Part shown: piece after piece, positions 1-6,006 of the stretch | Position numbering within the stretch: position 1 is the first letter of the stretch | Layout: each line of letters opens with the position of its first letter | Assembly: GCA_020439725.1 (NCBI GenBank) | Contig: JAGQSE010000234.1 | Location: 1 to 12,647 of the forward strand | Direction: 5' to 3' | DNA length: 12,647 nt | Source of the DNA: Acidobacteriota bacterium | GTDB lineage: Bacteria > Acidobacteriota > Thermoanaerobaculia > Multivoradales > JAHZIX01 | Made by a program: the position numbers and the translations under genes | The notes under the pieces: generated by a model | What the model saw: the letters and a program-made list of their open reading frames with translations, nothing else | What the model was told of the DNA's origin: nothing | The model's database searches: none

Positions 1-491
1 TGTTCGACCACTCGCGGCAAGCGTGCCACCAGGCCGATCACGGGTACGTCGGCCAGGGCGCCGATCAGATCACCCGCGATCTCGCCTTCGCCGAGGAAGC
101 GCAGCTCCGACCGCGCCAGCGGTAGGTGTGGATGCGCCAGCTTCCAATAAACCGCGAAGGCGATGTCGAAGCTGGGGAAGGAGGTGCCGTAGCCGTCGTG
201 GAGCGCGCCCCGGAGGCGCGCCAGCGCCGATGCCGGCAGCCGGTTTTCGCCGTCGCGCAGATCGAGACCGGCGTGCGCCGGCGGTCCCGGCGACTCCTTC
301 AACCGGCGCCGCAACTCGTTGAGCAGACTCGTCTTGCCGATTCCGCCGACGCCGTAGAAGGCGAGCACGCGGGGGCCCGCGCCCAGAGCAGCGGCCGCGG
401 CGTGCTCGAAGGCCTCGAGATACTGCTCGCGGTCGGTGAACTGCCGGGTCGCCGTTGGACGTTGGCCCAGACGGTGTTTGGTGCGCGGCAT
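1..491 (-). CDS. P-loop ATPase, STAND/NB-ARC-like, N-terminal part (cut by window edge)
   Basis: The frame is open from an ATG at 491 to the left edge, giving 163 residues without a stop; the rest lies outside the window. Residues 43-58 carry a clear Walker A loop (GVGGIGKT at 47-54, preceded by hydrophobic residues and followed by SLL), the form typical of STAND/NB-ARC ATPases. A short FTDRE segment at 18-22 resembles the stretch that precedes the NTPase core in such proteins. Residues 106-121 (PSFDIAFAVYWKLAHP) resemble a segment I recall from large actinobacterial ATP-binding proteins. Walker B, sensor and C-terminal repeat regions are not visible. STAND proteins are ATP-dependent switches used in regulation, death or phage defence; which role applies cannot be told from this part. 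No Shine-Dalgarno is seen, but a TAGGAT hexamer lies 8 bp before the ATG. The ATPase fold is fairly certain, the STAND assignment is inference. Confidence 0.72.
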   Translation of the reverse strand, partial: MPRTKHRLGQRPTATRQFTDREQYLEAFEHAAAAALGAGPRVLAFYGVGGIGKTSLLNELRRRLKESPGPPAHAGLDLRDGENRLPASALARLRGALHDGYGTSFPSFDIAFAVYWKLAHPHLPLARSELRFLGEGEIAGDLIGALADVPVIGLVARLPRVVE

Positions 492-499
492 GGGGAGGG

Positions 500-505
500 A
501 TCCTA
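500..505 (-). promoter_or_regulatory. Possible -10 element for a leaderless transcript of the P-loop ATPase
   Basis: On the minus strand the hexamer TAGGAT (four of six matches to TATAAT) ends 8 nt before the ATG at 491. A start point the usual 6-8 nt past a -10 would fall on or next to the start codon, and no Shine-Dalgarno is present. No convincing -35 was found. The rest of the 492-696 spacer holds only one small stem-loop (668-683) that I can point to. Confidence 0.3.
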
Positions 506-667
506 CCGCGGAGTCCCACGCGAGATGCCGTCGGCCGGAGGGACCGAACCGCCATCGGAGGACCCGATCGATTCGCTCCATCCGGGCGCTCGAAACCAGG
601 AGCCTTGCCGGTTTTCGACGGCTTCGAGAGCGGCGGAGACGGTCGCCGGTGGCGAGGCGCGTGATGT

Positions 668-683
668 CGGCACGGAGGTGCCG
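668..683 (-). terminator. Small stem-loop after the Nudix-MBL gene
   Basis: CGGCAC at 668-673 and GTGCCG at 678-683 form a perfect 6-bp stem with a 4-nt loop, 13 bp past the stop of the Nudix-MBL gene on the minus strand. There is no T-tract, so this may be a weak terminator or an mRNA 3' end structure. Confidence 0.3.
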
Positions 684-696
684 GTGGGCAGTTCGG

Positions 697-2454
697 TTAT
701 TTCTGCGCCGGCTCCGGGCCTCTCGCAGCCAGCACCCGCTCCAGATGCCCCGTCACCTGCCGCTCCGCCAGCGGTTTCGCCCGCGGGTCGAGACCTGGAT
801 AGACCCGCTCGACCAGCGCGGCGAGCTCACGGACTCCCTCCTGCCAGGCGGTTCGGATCTTCTCCTCGCGCCACAACCGGTGTCGCTTGAGCTCCTCGAG
901 GTGTCCCACGGCGTCGAACAGGGGAGGCCCGTGGGCGGGGAAGAGGACCTTGGGGGCGAGCCCCGCGACGGCCTCGAGGGACGCGAGGTAGCCGGTCATG
1001 TCGCCGTCGGGAGGGTCGATGACGATCGTGCCGAGGCCGGCGACGAGATCCCCGGCGAGGACCGAGCCGGTGGCCTCGTCGAGGAAGCACAGGTGTCCGG
1101 GCGCGTGGCCGGGGGTGTGGAGGACGCGGAGGGTCATGTCCGGGCTGCCGGCGAGGGTGATGCGCTGGTCGTGGTGGAGCAGGCCGTCGACCTGGACCGC
1201 CGCGCGTGCGAACGGGCCGCTGGTCGGTCCGGGGACGGCCAGGCGGGCGGCGGTTGCAGGGTGAGCGAGGACCGGGACGCCGAGAGCGGTGCGGATGGCA
1301 TCGACGGCGCCGACGTGGTCGGGGTGGTGATGGGTCAGCCAGATGGCCCGCAGGCGAAGCCCCTGGGACCGAGCGGCAGCCAGGGCCTCGAGGAGAGCTT
1401 GTTGCTGGTCGGGGAGCGGCGAGCCGGGGTCGATGAGGACGACCTCGCCATGACCGACCAGGAAGGCGTTGGTGTGCGCCGCCGGGGGCAGGGTCGGGGT
1501 GACCAGCGGCAGGGTGATCACCCCCGGGCGGAACTCGAACCGGCGGAACGGGCCGAGGCGGGCCTCCTCGGTCGAGCGCAAGCGCGGCAGGCCGGCTTCG
1601 GGTCCCTCGGCGGCGAGAACGCGGAGGATGTGAAGGATCGGCGGGGCGGTGATGACGTCGCCGTGGCGCCAGGCGTCGAGGGCGGTCTCGGGATCGATCC
1701 ACTCGCCGCTACTGAGCTCGCCGGGCACGATCTGCGGCTGGAGCGGCTCGGCCTGAGGCCAGTGGAGGAGGAAGAAGCGGTTGTCGAAGCGCACCGGCGT
1801 GAACGGAGGCGTCCGCCAGCGGCCGGCGAAGACCAGCCTCGAGGGATCGGGACGAAGACCCATGGTCGCCAGCGCCTCCTGGAGCGAGCCGCCGTGCTCG
1901 AGGAGACCCTGGCGGGCGGCTTCGAGCCGATCGCGGGTCGTGGCGTCGATCGAGGTTCTTGAGGAGAGGCCGTCGAGAGATGCGACACCGGTCTCTTCGA
2001 AGAGCTCGCGGAGCGCGCAGAGCTCGAGCCCCGGCACGAGGTCGGGGCCGAAATCGGTGCGGGCCAGCACCGAGGCGGTGAGACTGGCCGGGTGAGAGGT
2101 GCCAGCCACCTGGTCAGGGTCCCCTCGAAAAGGGGGACCCAAATGTCGGGAGGGGGCTTCGAAGGTGCCAGCCACCTGTACGGGGTCTTTGTTTTCATCG
2201 ACTTCCGTCACATCCGCCGGATCGAGGGCGCCACCGGGGAAGGCGTGCCAGCCGCCCATGAAGCGGAGAGCGGGGGAGCGCTGGACCCAGAAGACCTCGA
2301 TGGGGCGAGGCTCGCCGGACACGGCGCCGGGGGCGTGGCGCCAGAGGACGACGGAGGCGGAGTCGCGGAGCCGGCCGTGGGGGACGTCGGGGAGACCGGC
2401 TCCCGCCAGCAGCGTTTCGTAGAGGCTCGACTCGGCGGGCTTGGTATCGCTCAT
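697..2454 (-). CDS. Nudix hydrolase (NUDT19-like) fused to LACTB2-like MBL-fold hydrolase
   Basis: A 585-residue two-enzyme fusion. The N-terminal Nudix domain (about 28-275) shows FPGG at 72-75 and the Nudix helix RELFEETGV at 149-157; the long insert between them and the RWRTPPFTPVRFDNRFF segment (212-228) are as in NUDT19-type enzymes, which cleave CoA or nucleoside diphosphate derivatives. The MBL domain (about 310-515) has HHHPDH at 375-380, H450 in TPGH, D469 in AGDL and H508 in PAHG, the full metal-binding set. Residues about 520-578 resemble the winged-helix tail of LACTB2-type hydrolases. No signal peptide is seen, so it is probably cytosolic. The ATG at 2454 is the first start before the conserved region; no good Shine-Dalgarno precedes it. 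Residues 90-119 are encoded by a REP-like repeat pair inserted in frame. Substrates are unknown. Fold assignments are secure. Confidence 0.93.
   Translation of the reverse strand: MSDTKPAESSLYETLLAGAGLPDVPHGRLRDSASVVLWRHAPGAVSGEPRPIEVFWVQRSPALRFMGGWHAFPGGALDPADVTEVDENKDPVQVAGTFEAPSRHLGPPFRGDPDQVAGTSHPASLTASVLARTDFGPDLVPGLELCALRELFEETGVASLDGLSSRTSIDATTRDRLEAARQGLLEHGGSLQEALATMGLRPDPSRLVFAGRWRTPPFTPVRFDNRFFLLHWPQAEPLQPQIVPGELSSGEWIDPETALDAWRHGDVITAPPILHILRVLAAEGPEAGLPRLRSTEEARLGPFRRFEFRPGVITLPLVTPTLPPAAHTNAFLVGHGEVVLIDPGSPLPDQQQALLEALAAARSQGLRLRAIWLTHHHPDHVGAVDAIRTALGVPVLAHPATAARLAVPGPTSGPFARAAVQVDGLLHHDQRITLAGSPDMTLRVLHTPGHAPGHLCFLDEATGSVLAGDLVAGLGTIVIDPPDGDMTGYLASLEAVAGLAPKVLFPAHGPPLFDAVGHLEELKRHRLWREEKIRTAWQEGVRELAALVERVYPGLDPRAKPLAERQVTGHLERVLAARGPEPAQK
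2097..2187 (-). repeat. REP-like repeat pair with central palindrome, inside the Nudix coding region
   Basis: Two 25-nt direct repeats (2097-2121 and 2163-2187) match at 22 of 25 positions. Their first 16 bases are identical (AGGTGCCAGCCACCTG on the plus strand), and each starts with a small hairpin, AGGTG-ccagc-CACCT. Between them lies a perfect 8-bp inverted repeat, GGGTCCCC at 2117-2124 and GGGGACCC at 2133-2140. The spacing of 66 bp is a multiple of three, so the host frame stays open and reads DP-x-QVAGT twice (90-97 and 112-119). The layout resembles REP/BIME-type elements moved by RAYT transposases. No transposase is in the window, and no third copy was noticed. Confidence 0.75.
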
Positions 2455-2539
2455 GGACGCTCGGCCAGAGGAGAGGCGAGTGAAGAAACGAACGGCGCCG
2501 CGAGCGAGTCACGGCGCCGGGTAGGTGGAGCCTCGGGTG

Positions 2540-2553
2540 CGGGGCCAGCCCCG
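2540..2553 (-). other. Stem-loop in the spacer between the secreted-protein and Nudix-MBL genes
   Basis: The spacer 2455-2614 contains CGGGGC (2540-2545) and GCCCCG (2548-2553), a tight GC-rich inverted repeat that could end transcription of the secreted-protein gene, although no T-tract follows. A TATGCT hexamer on the minus strand at 2576-2581 could be a -10 for the Nudix-MBL gene, but no -35 accompanies it. Both are weak signals in very GC-rich DNA. Confidence 0.25.
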
Positions 2554-2614
2554 GGGACCGATCCGGAGCGCCCTGAGCATAGCGCGTCCGGGCCGGTCCG
2601 AGGGGCGGAGCTCT

Positions 2615-3520
2615 CTAGATCGAAACCGGTGTGCTCAGGAAGACGGCGGCGTCTTCGATGCGCTCGCGGACGCAGTCGAGGGCCGAGGGGCCCGCGGGGC
2701 AGCGCAGGGTGAACATGTTCTGCCAACCGCCGCAGGTCTCGGGGAGCTCCTTGATGAAGCTCTGCGCGCTCCCCGGTTGCTGGTAGGCGGCGGCGAGGGC
2801 CTCGACGGTGAGCTGGCCGGCGCGGGCGCGGCACGGATCGTTCGACAGGTCGACGAAGAGCGAGGGGTCGTCCGGCTCGCCGTGCTCGTAGTGGCAGAAG
2901 TGATCGTAGATCCCGATGTCGGCGGTCAGCACGAGGAGGTCGGCGACCTGCCGACCGAGCTCCCAGGCGGAGCTGGGCTTGTCGAAGGGAAGGGCTAGGA
3001 CCTCGGCGGCGAGGTCCGGGTCGATGGGGCCGCCGCCGGCGAGCGCGGGGAGCAGGATCGCGTCACCCCACAGCCGGATCCCTCGGGCGATGAGCTCCGC
3101 GGGCTCGGAGCCGAGCTGGGAGCCGGCGGTCGACGGCTGGCACAGGCCGTCGCAGATGGGACCGCCCCAGGCGCCGACGTGGATGACGCTGCAGCCGGTG
3201 CCGGGGACGCCGTTGGGCTTGACGTCGCGCCAGTTGCAGATGTCCTCCGTGCCGAAGCTGCCCGGGCCGTAGTTGCAGAACTCCCCGCTGAAGCAGTCGC
3301 CGGAGAAGTAGCAGCTGCAATTGGGCATGTTGCTGTCGACGGCGGAGTGCCAGCCGAAGGCGTCACCGCCTTCGAAGCCGTCGGTGAAGATGCTGGCCTG
3401 TCCCCACGCCAGGGTAGGGACGAGGAGCAGTGCCAGGGCGAGAAACGGGACGGTGGAGCGGAGCCGCGGGCCGGTCGGCGCGGCCTTGGCGGAGACGGGG
3501 GAGAGGGACGGTCGTTGCAC
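2615..3520 (-). CDS. Secreted cysteine-rich protein of unknown function
   Basis: 301 residues starting at a GTG (3520) with a perfect Shine-Dalgarno, GAGGAGG at 3529-3535, 8 nt upstream. The N-terminus looks like an export signal: Arg/Lys-containing n-region to about 22, hydrophobic core at 25-37, probable cleavage after AWG at 38-40, leaving a mature protein starting with Gln. Just after this lies IFTDGFEGGDAFGW (44-57), a motif I associate with exported proteins of Acidobacteria and some other Gram-negatives (DGFESGD...W). Thirteen cysteines follow (68, 70, 76, 82, 95, 110, 123, 127, 209, 230, 263, 274, 283), eight of them within 60 residues, suggesting a disulfide-knitted N-terminal part. 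The second half (about 135-300) looks mainly helical. No catalytic motif or membrane anchor is recognised. I cannot assign a function; export is the only firm prediction. It lies 100 bp downstream of rocD, with hairpins between them, so it is probably separately transcribed. Confidence 0.82.
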   Translation of the reverse strand: MQRPSLSPVSAKAAPTGPRLRSTVPFLALALLLVPTLAWGQASIFTDGFEGGDAFGWHSAVDSNMPNCSCYFSGDCFSGEFCNYGPGSFGTEDICNWRDVKPNGVPGTGCSVIHVGAWGGPICDGLCQPSTAGSQLGSEPAELIARGIRLWGDAILLPALAGGGPIDPDLAAEVLALPFDKPSSAWELGRQVADLLVLTADIGIYDHFCHYEHGEPDDPSLFVDLSNDPCRARAGQLTVEALAAAYQQPGSAQSFIKELPETCGGWQNMFTLRCPAGPSALDCVRERIEDAAVFLSTPVSI

Positions 3521-3528
3521 AGCGGGGC

Positions 3529-3535
3529 CCTCCTC
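3529..3535 (-). promoter_or_regulatory. Strong ribosome binding site for the secreted protein
   Basis: GAGGAGG on the minus strand, 8 nt before the GTG at 3520. It decides the start in favour of this GTG. Confidence 0.75.
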
Positions 3536-3542
3536 AGAGCAT

Positions 3543-3561
3543 CCTCCACACGGTGTGGAGG
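3543..3561. promoter_or_regulatory. 19-bp perfect palindrome, operator or hairpin
   Basis: CCTCCACAC (3543-3551) and GTGTGGAGG (3553-3561) are perfect inverted repeats around a single central base. On the minus strand the palindrome ends 7 bp before the Shine-Dalgarno of the secreted-protein gene. The near-zero spacer is more like a dimeric repressor site than a terminator, but it could also fold as an 8-bp stem with a 3-nt loop. It directly abuts the stem-loop at 3562-3594. Confidence 0.5.
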
Positions 3562-3594
3562 CGCGGCGGAGGCCCGGTCAGGGTCTCCGCCGCG
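3562..3594 (-). terminator. Probable terminator stem-loop of rocD
   Basis: CGCGGCGGAG (3562-3571) and CTCCGCCGCG (3585-3594) form a perfect 10-bp stem with a 13-nt loop that contains a further CCC/GGG pairing. It lies 26 bp past the rocD stop on the minus strand. There is no T-tract, so it could be a non-canonical terminator or a 3' end stabiliser. Confidence 0.5.
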
Positions 3595-3620
3595 GGTTCA
3601 AAGGTCGCCGCTGGCCGGGA

Positions 3621-4904
3621 TCAGCGCCCCAGCGCTCCGAGCAGCCGGCGCAGCCCCTTCTTGGGCTTGGGCGCCGCCGCTTCGAGCGGCGTCAGCGTGG
3701 TCAGCACCCGGATCAGCCGCTCGAGCGCCCAGTCGAGATCCTCGGGCGTGATGTTGAGCGGCGGTGCCAGGCGGATGACGTGGGTGTGGGTCTCCTTGCA
3801 CAGGATCCCCTCCCGTTGCAGCGCTTCGCAGTAGCGCCGCGCACCCCCGGCGTGGGGGTGGAGCTCGATGCCGATCCACAGGCCGCGGCCGCGGACCTCC
3901 TTGACGTGAGGCGCGTCGATGGACTTGAGCCGCTTCAAGGCGTAGGCGCCCAGCTCGGCGGAATTCTCGACCATCTTCTCCTCGACGATGACGCGGATGG
4001 CGGCGCGGGCGACGGCGGCGGCGACCGGGTTGCCGCCATACGTCGAGCCGTGGTCACCGGGGTGGAAGACCCCCATGACCTCGTCGTCGGCGAGGATCGC
4101 CGAAACCGGGTAAAGACCTCCGGATAGCGCCTTGCCGATGATCACGATGTCCGGGCGGATGTCCTCGTGCTCGAAGGAGAACAGCTTGCCGGTGCGCCCC
4201 AGGCCCGCCTGGATCTCGTCGGCGACGAGCAGCGCGTTGTGCTTCTTGGTCAGCTGGCGAAGCGCCTTCAAGAAGCCCGACGGCGGGATGATGATGCCGC
4301 CCTCGCCCTGGATGGGCTCCACCATGACCGCGGCGACGTTGGGGTTCATGGCCTTGGCCACCGCGTCGGCGTCGCCGTAGGGGAGGATCTTGAAGCCCGG
4401 GGTGAACGGGCCGAAGCCGTCGCGGTACTGCTCCTCGGAGGAGAAGCCGACGATGGTGGTGGTGCGGCCGTGGAAGTTGTTGTCGAAGACCAGGATCTCG
4501 GCCTGGCCTTCGGGCACCTTCTTGACCTTGTAGGCCCACTTGCGCGCCGCCTTGATGGCGGTTTCGACCGCCTCGGCGCCGGTGTTCATGGGCAGGACCT
4601 TGGCGTAGCCGGTGAGCTCGCAGAGCTCCTTGTAGAACAGGCCCAGCTGGTCGTTGCGGAAGGCCCGGGAGGTCAGCGCCATGCGGCAGACCTGTTCGGT
4701 GAGCACCTTGACCAGCGCCGGATGGCAGTGTCCCTGGTTGACCGCGGAATACGCGGCCAGGCAATCGAGGTACTTGTTTCCCTCGACGTCCCACACCCAG
4801 CAGCCTTCGCCGCGGGTCAGAACGACGTCGAGGGGGTGGTAGTTGTGAGCCCCGTAGCGGTCCTCGAGGGCGATGTACTCAGCGGTCGTCATGTTGTTGG
4901 TCAC
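3621..4904 (-). CDS. rocD: Ornithine--oxo-acid aminotransferase
   Basis: A 427-residue class III PLP aminotransferase that moves the delta-amino group of ornithine to 2-oxoglutarate, giving glutamate semialdehyde (arginine/ornithine breakdown toward glutamate or proline). The signature GAHNYHP (18-24) is typical of ornithine aminotransferases. NTGAEA (107-112), FHGRT (144-148), VADEIQAGLGRTG (227-239) and the PLP-binding lysine K258 in IIGKALSGG are all present, as is HGSTYGGNP (285-293). Length is normal apart from a basic tail (about 410-427, APKPKKGLRRLLGALGR). The GTG at 4904 is preferred because GGAGG at 4915-4919 sits 10 nt before it; an ATG four codons in (4892) is the alternative. The GTG overlaps the stop of a short upstream frame by GTGA. 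The open frame continues much further upstream across lepB, but that part is not conserved in character. It is cytosolic. Confidence 0.95.
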   Translation of the reverse strand: MTNNMTTAEYIALEDRYGAHNYHPLDVVLTRGEGCWVWDVEGNKYLDCLAAYSAVNQGHCHPALVKVLTEQVCRMALTSRAFRNDQLGLFYKELCELTGYAKVLPMNTGAEAVETAIKAARKWAYKVKKVPEGQAEILVFDNNFHGRTTTIVGFSSEEQYRDGFGPFTPGFKILPYGDADAVAKAMNPNVAAVMVEPIQGEGGIIIPPSGFLKALRQLTKKHNALLVADEIQAGLGRTGKLFSFEHEDIRPDIVIIGKALSGGLYPVSAILADDEVMGVFHPGDHGSTYGGNPVAAAVARAAIRVIVEEKMVENSAELGAYALKRLKSIDAPHVKEVRGRGLWIGIELHPHAGGARRYCEALQREGILCKETHTHVIRLAPPLNITPEDLDWALERLIRVLTTLTPLEAAAPKPKKGLRRLLGALGR

Positions 4905-4981
4905 GGCAACGGATCCTCCGCGCCGCCAGTGAGGCGGCAGCAACTCCTCGGGTTGCACCGGGAAGCACCCAGGGACGTCAT
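4901..4981 (-). other. Possible short upstream ORF (leader peptide) overlapping the rocD start
   Basis: From an ATG at 4981, 26 codons run to a TGA at 4901-4903 that overlaps the rocD GTG start (GTGA). The predicted peptide (MTSLGASRCNPRSCCRLTGG, then AEDPLP) has three arginines and three cysteines in its first 16 residues. Only a weak AGCAGG precedes the ATG. A short Arg-containing frame coupled to an ornithine/arginine catabolic gene hints at a leader peptide, but chance open frames are common in DNA this GC-rich. The frame can also be read from a GTG at 5131. Confidence 0.25.
4922..4956 (-). promoter_or_regulatory. Two adjacent stem-loops in the rocD leader
   Basis: GCCGCC (4922-4927) pairs with GGCGGC (4933-4938) over a 5-nt loop, and GCAAC (4940-4944) pairs with GTTGC (4952-4956) over a 7-nt loop that holds a GAGGAG on the minus strand. 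The pair ends 2 bp before the rocD Shine-Dalgarno at 4915-4919, so they could modulate translation. No known riboswitch was recognised. The rest of the 4905-5148 divergent spacer shows no clear rocD promoter; a TAGAAG preceded by TGG around 5017-5022 on the minus strand is a weak candidate. Confidence 0.35.
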
Positions 4982-5122
4982 GGAAGCCTGCTCGAGATGA
5001 AACAGGTCTTCCGGACCTTCTACCACAAAGCGTGAGGCGCTGAAACCCCGCTTCGGTGGCGCTCTCGCGGCAGCTTTTCGGCGCCGCGGGCGGCCGGAGC
5101 GAAACCTCGGCGGTCCGGAGCG

Positions 5123-5128
5123 TATAAT
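5123..5128 (+). promoter_or_regulatory. Consensus -10 element of lepB
   Basis: A perfect TATAAT in otherwise GC-rich DNA, 20 bp before the lepB ATG. Transcription would start near 5135, leaving a leader of about 14 nt that just contains the GGGAGG ribosome binding site at 5138-5143. No good -35 is seen at 16-18 bp spacing. Confidence 0.6.
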
Positions 5129-5148
5129 CACCGGTCTGGGAGGTGACG

Positions 5149-5889
5149 ATGAGCGCAGAAGCCGAAGCCAAGACCCCTGCCCCCGAACGCTCGACGGGCT
5201 CGTCCGCCAAGCGGTTGTGGCGCGAGTGGATCATGCCCCTGGCGATCATCCTGCTGGTGGTGATCTCCTTCCGATCGGCCTTTGCCGACTGGAACGACGT
5301 GCCGACGCCCTCGATGGTCCCGACCATCGTCGGTGGCGACCGGATCTTCGTCAACAAGCTCGCCTACAGCCTGCGGGTGCCGCTGACCCAGATCCACATC
5401 GTCGAATGGGATCAGCCGAAGCGCGGCGACATCATCGTCTTCTTCTCGCCGGACGAGAACCGGCGGCTGGTCAAGAGGGTCGTCGGGCTGCCCGGCGACG
5501 TCATCGAGCTGCGCAACAACCGGCTGGTGATCAACGGCCAGGTGGCGCGCTACGAGTGGCTCGATCCCAAGGACCTCAACCAAGGGGCCCAGAGCAGCAC
5601 CCGTCAGGGGCGGCTCTACGAGGAGGAGATCGGCGGCATGGATCATCCGGTCCTCTTCCAGCCCTATCCCCTGTCGAATCGCTGGGAGCGCAACTTCGGC
5701 CCGGTCCAGGTGCCCGAGGGGCAGTACTTCGTCATGGGCGACAACCGTGACAACTCGAAGGACTCGCGCTACTTCGGCACCGTCGAGCGTCATCGCATCG
5801 TCGGCCGGGCTTCGGCGGTGGCCTTCTCCCTCGACCGTGACCACGGCTTCAAGCCCCGCTGGAGTCGTTCTTTCATGAAGCTTCTCTGA
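5149..5889 (+). CDS. lepB: Signal peptidase I
   Basis: A 246-residue type I signal peptidase that cleaves signal peptides from exported proteins at the outer face of the inner membrane. One membrane segment is visible at about 28-43 (IMPLAIILLVVISFRSAF), after a polar N-terminus. The catalytic serine is S55 in PTPSMVPT, the general-base lysine is K109 in RRLVKRVVGLPGD, and the conserved box GDNRDNSKDSR lies at 197-207. A roughly 50-residue region between these (about 135-188) forms the variable beta domain. The ATG at 5149 follows GGGAGG (5138-5143) by 5 nt; a GTG two codons earlier (5143) overlaps that ribosome binding site and is less likely. The gene appears monocistronic, with its own TATAAT and a strong stem-loop after the stop. 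It would process the secreted protein at 2615-3520 among many others; no special link is implied. Confidence 0.97.
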   Translation: MSAEAEAKTPAPERSTGSSAKRLWREWIMPLAIILLVVISFRSAFADWNDVPTPSMVPTIVGGDRIFVNKLAYSLRVPLTQIHIVEWDQPKRGDIIVFFSPDENRRLVKRVVGLPGDVIELRNNRLVINGQVARYEWLDPKDLNQGAQSSTRQGRLYEEEIGGMDHPVLFQPYPLSNRWERNFGPVQVPEGQYFVMGDNRDNSKDSRYFGTVERHRIVGRASAVAFSLDRDHGFKPRWSRSFMKLL

Positions 5890-5894
5890 GCGGA

Positions 5895-5922
5895 TCACCG
5901 GAGGCCCTTGGACCTCCGGTGA
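5895..5922 (+). terminator. Probable terminator stem-loop of lepB
   Basis: TCACCGGAGG (5895-5904) and CCTCCGGTGA (5913-5922) form a perfect 10-bp stem with an 8-nt loop, starting 6 bp after the lepB stop. No T-tract follows. Further on, CGGGACC (5954-5960) and GGTCCCG (5977-5983) form a second 7-bp stem with a 16-nt loop, close to the helicase promoter region. Confidence 0.6.
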
Positions 5923-5993
5923 AGCTCCGACCCACGACTCGACCCCCGCATCACGGGACCTGGCTGCCCGTCGCCGGGTCCCGACCGGCGGGG

Positions 5994-5999
5994 TATCCT
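5994..5999 (+). promoter_or_regulatory. Possible -10 element for a leaderless helicase transcript
   Basis: TATCCT (four of six matches to TATAAT) ends 7 nt before the ATG at 6007, so a transcript would begin at about the start codon. No Shine-Dalgarno is present in the short spacer, which fits a leaderless mRNA. No strong -35 was found. Confidence 0.4.
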
Positions 6000-6006
6000 C
6001 TGCCCG

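Noticed and set aside
70..555. Minus-strand 161-codon frame overlapping the P-loop ATPase
   Set aside because: It is in another frame, Arg/Ala-rich, and lacks motifs; the overlapping frame contains the Walker A loop.
605..664. Plus-strand VFDGFESGG-like peptide resembling the motif in the secreted protein
   Set aside because: It ends at a stop within ten residues and has no signal peptide or coding-like context; it is either chance or a remnant too short to call.
436..1962. Long open frame on the plus strand (about 500 codons) antisense to the Nudix-MBL gene
   Set aside because: Its translation is Gly/Arg/Glu-rich without motifs, while the opposite strand encodes two intact catalytic domains; it is a by-product of high GC codon bias.
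4905..5357. N-terminal extension of rocD to 578 codons
   Set aside because: The extension runs antisense into lepB, has no aminotransferase character, and a Shine-Dalgarno at 4915-4919 supports the start at 4904.
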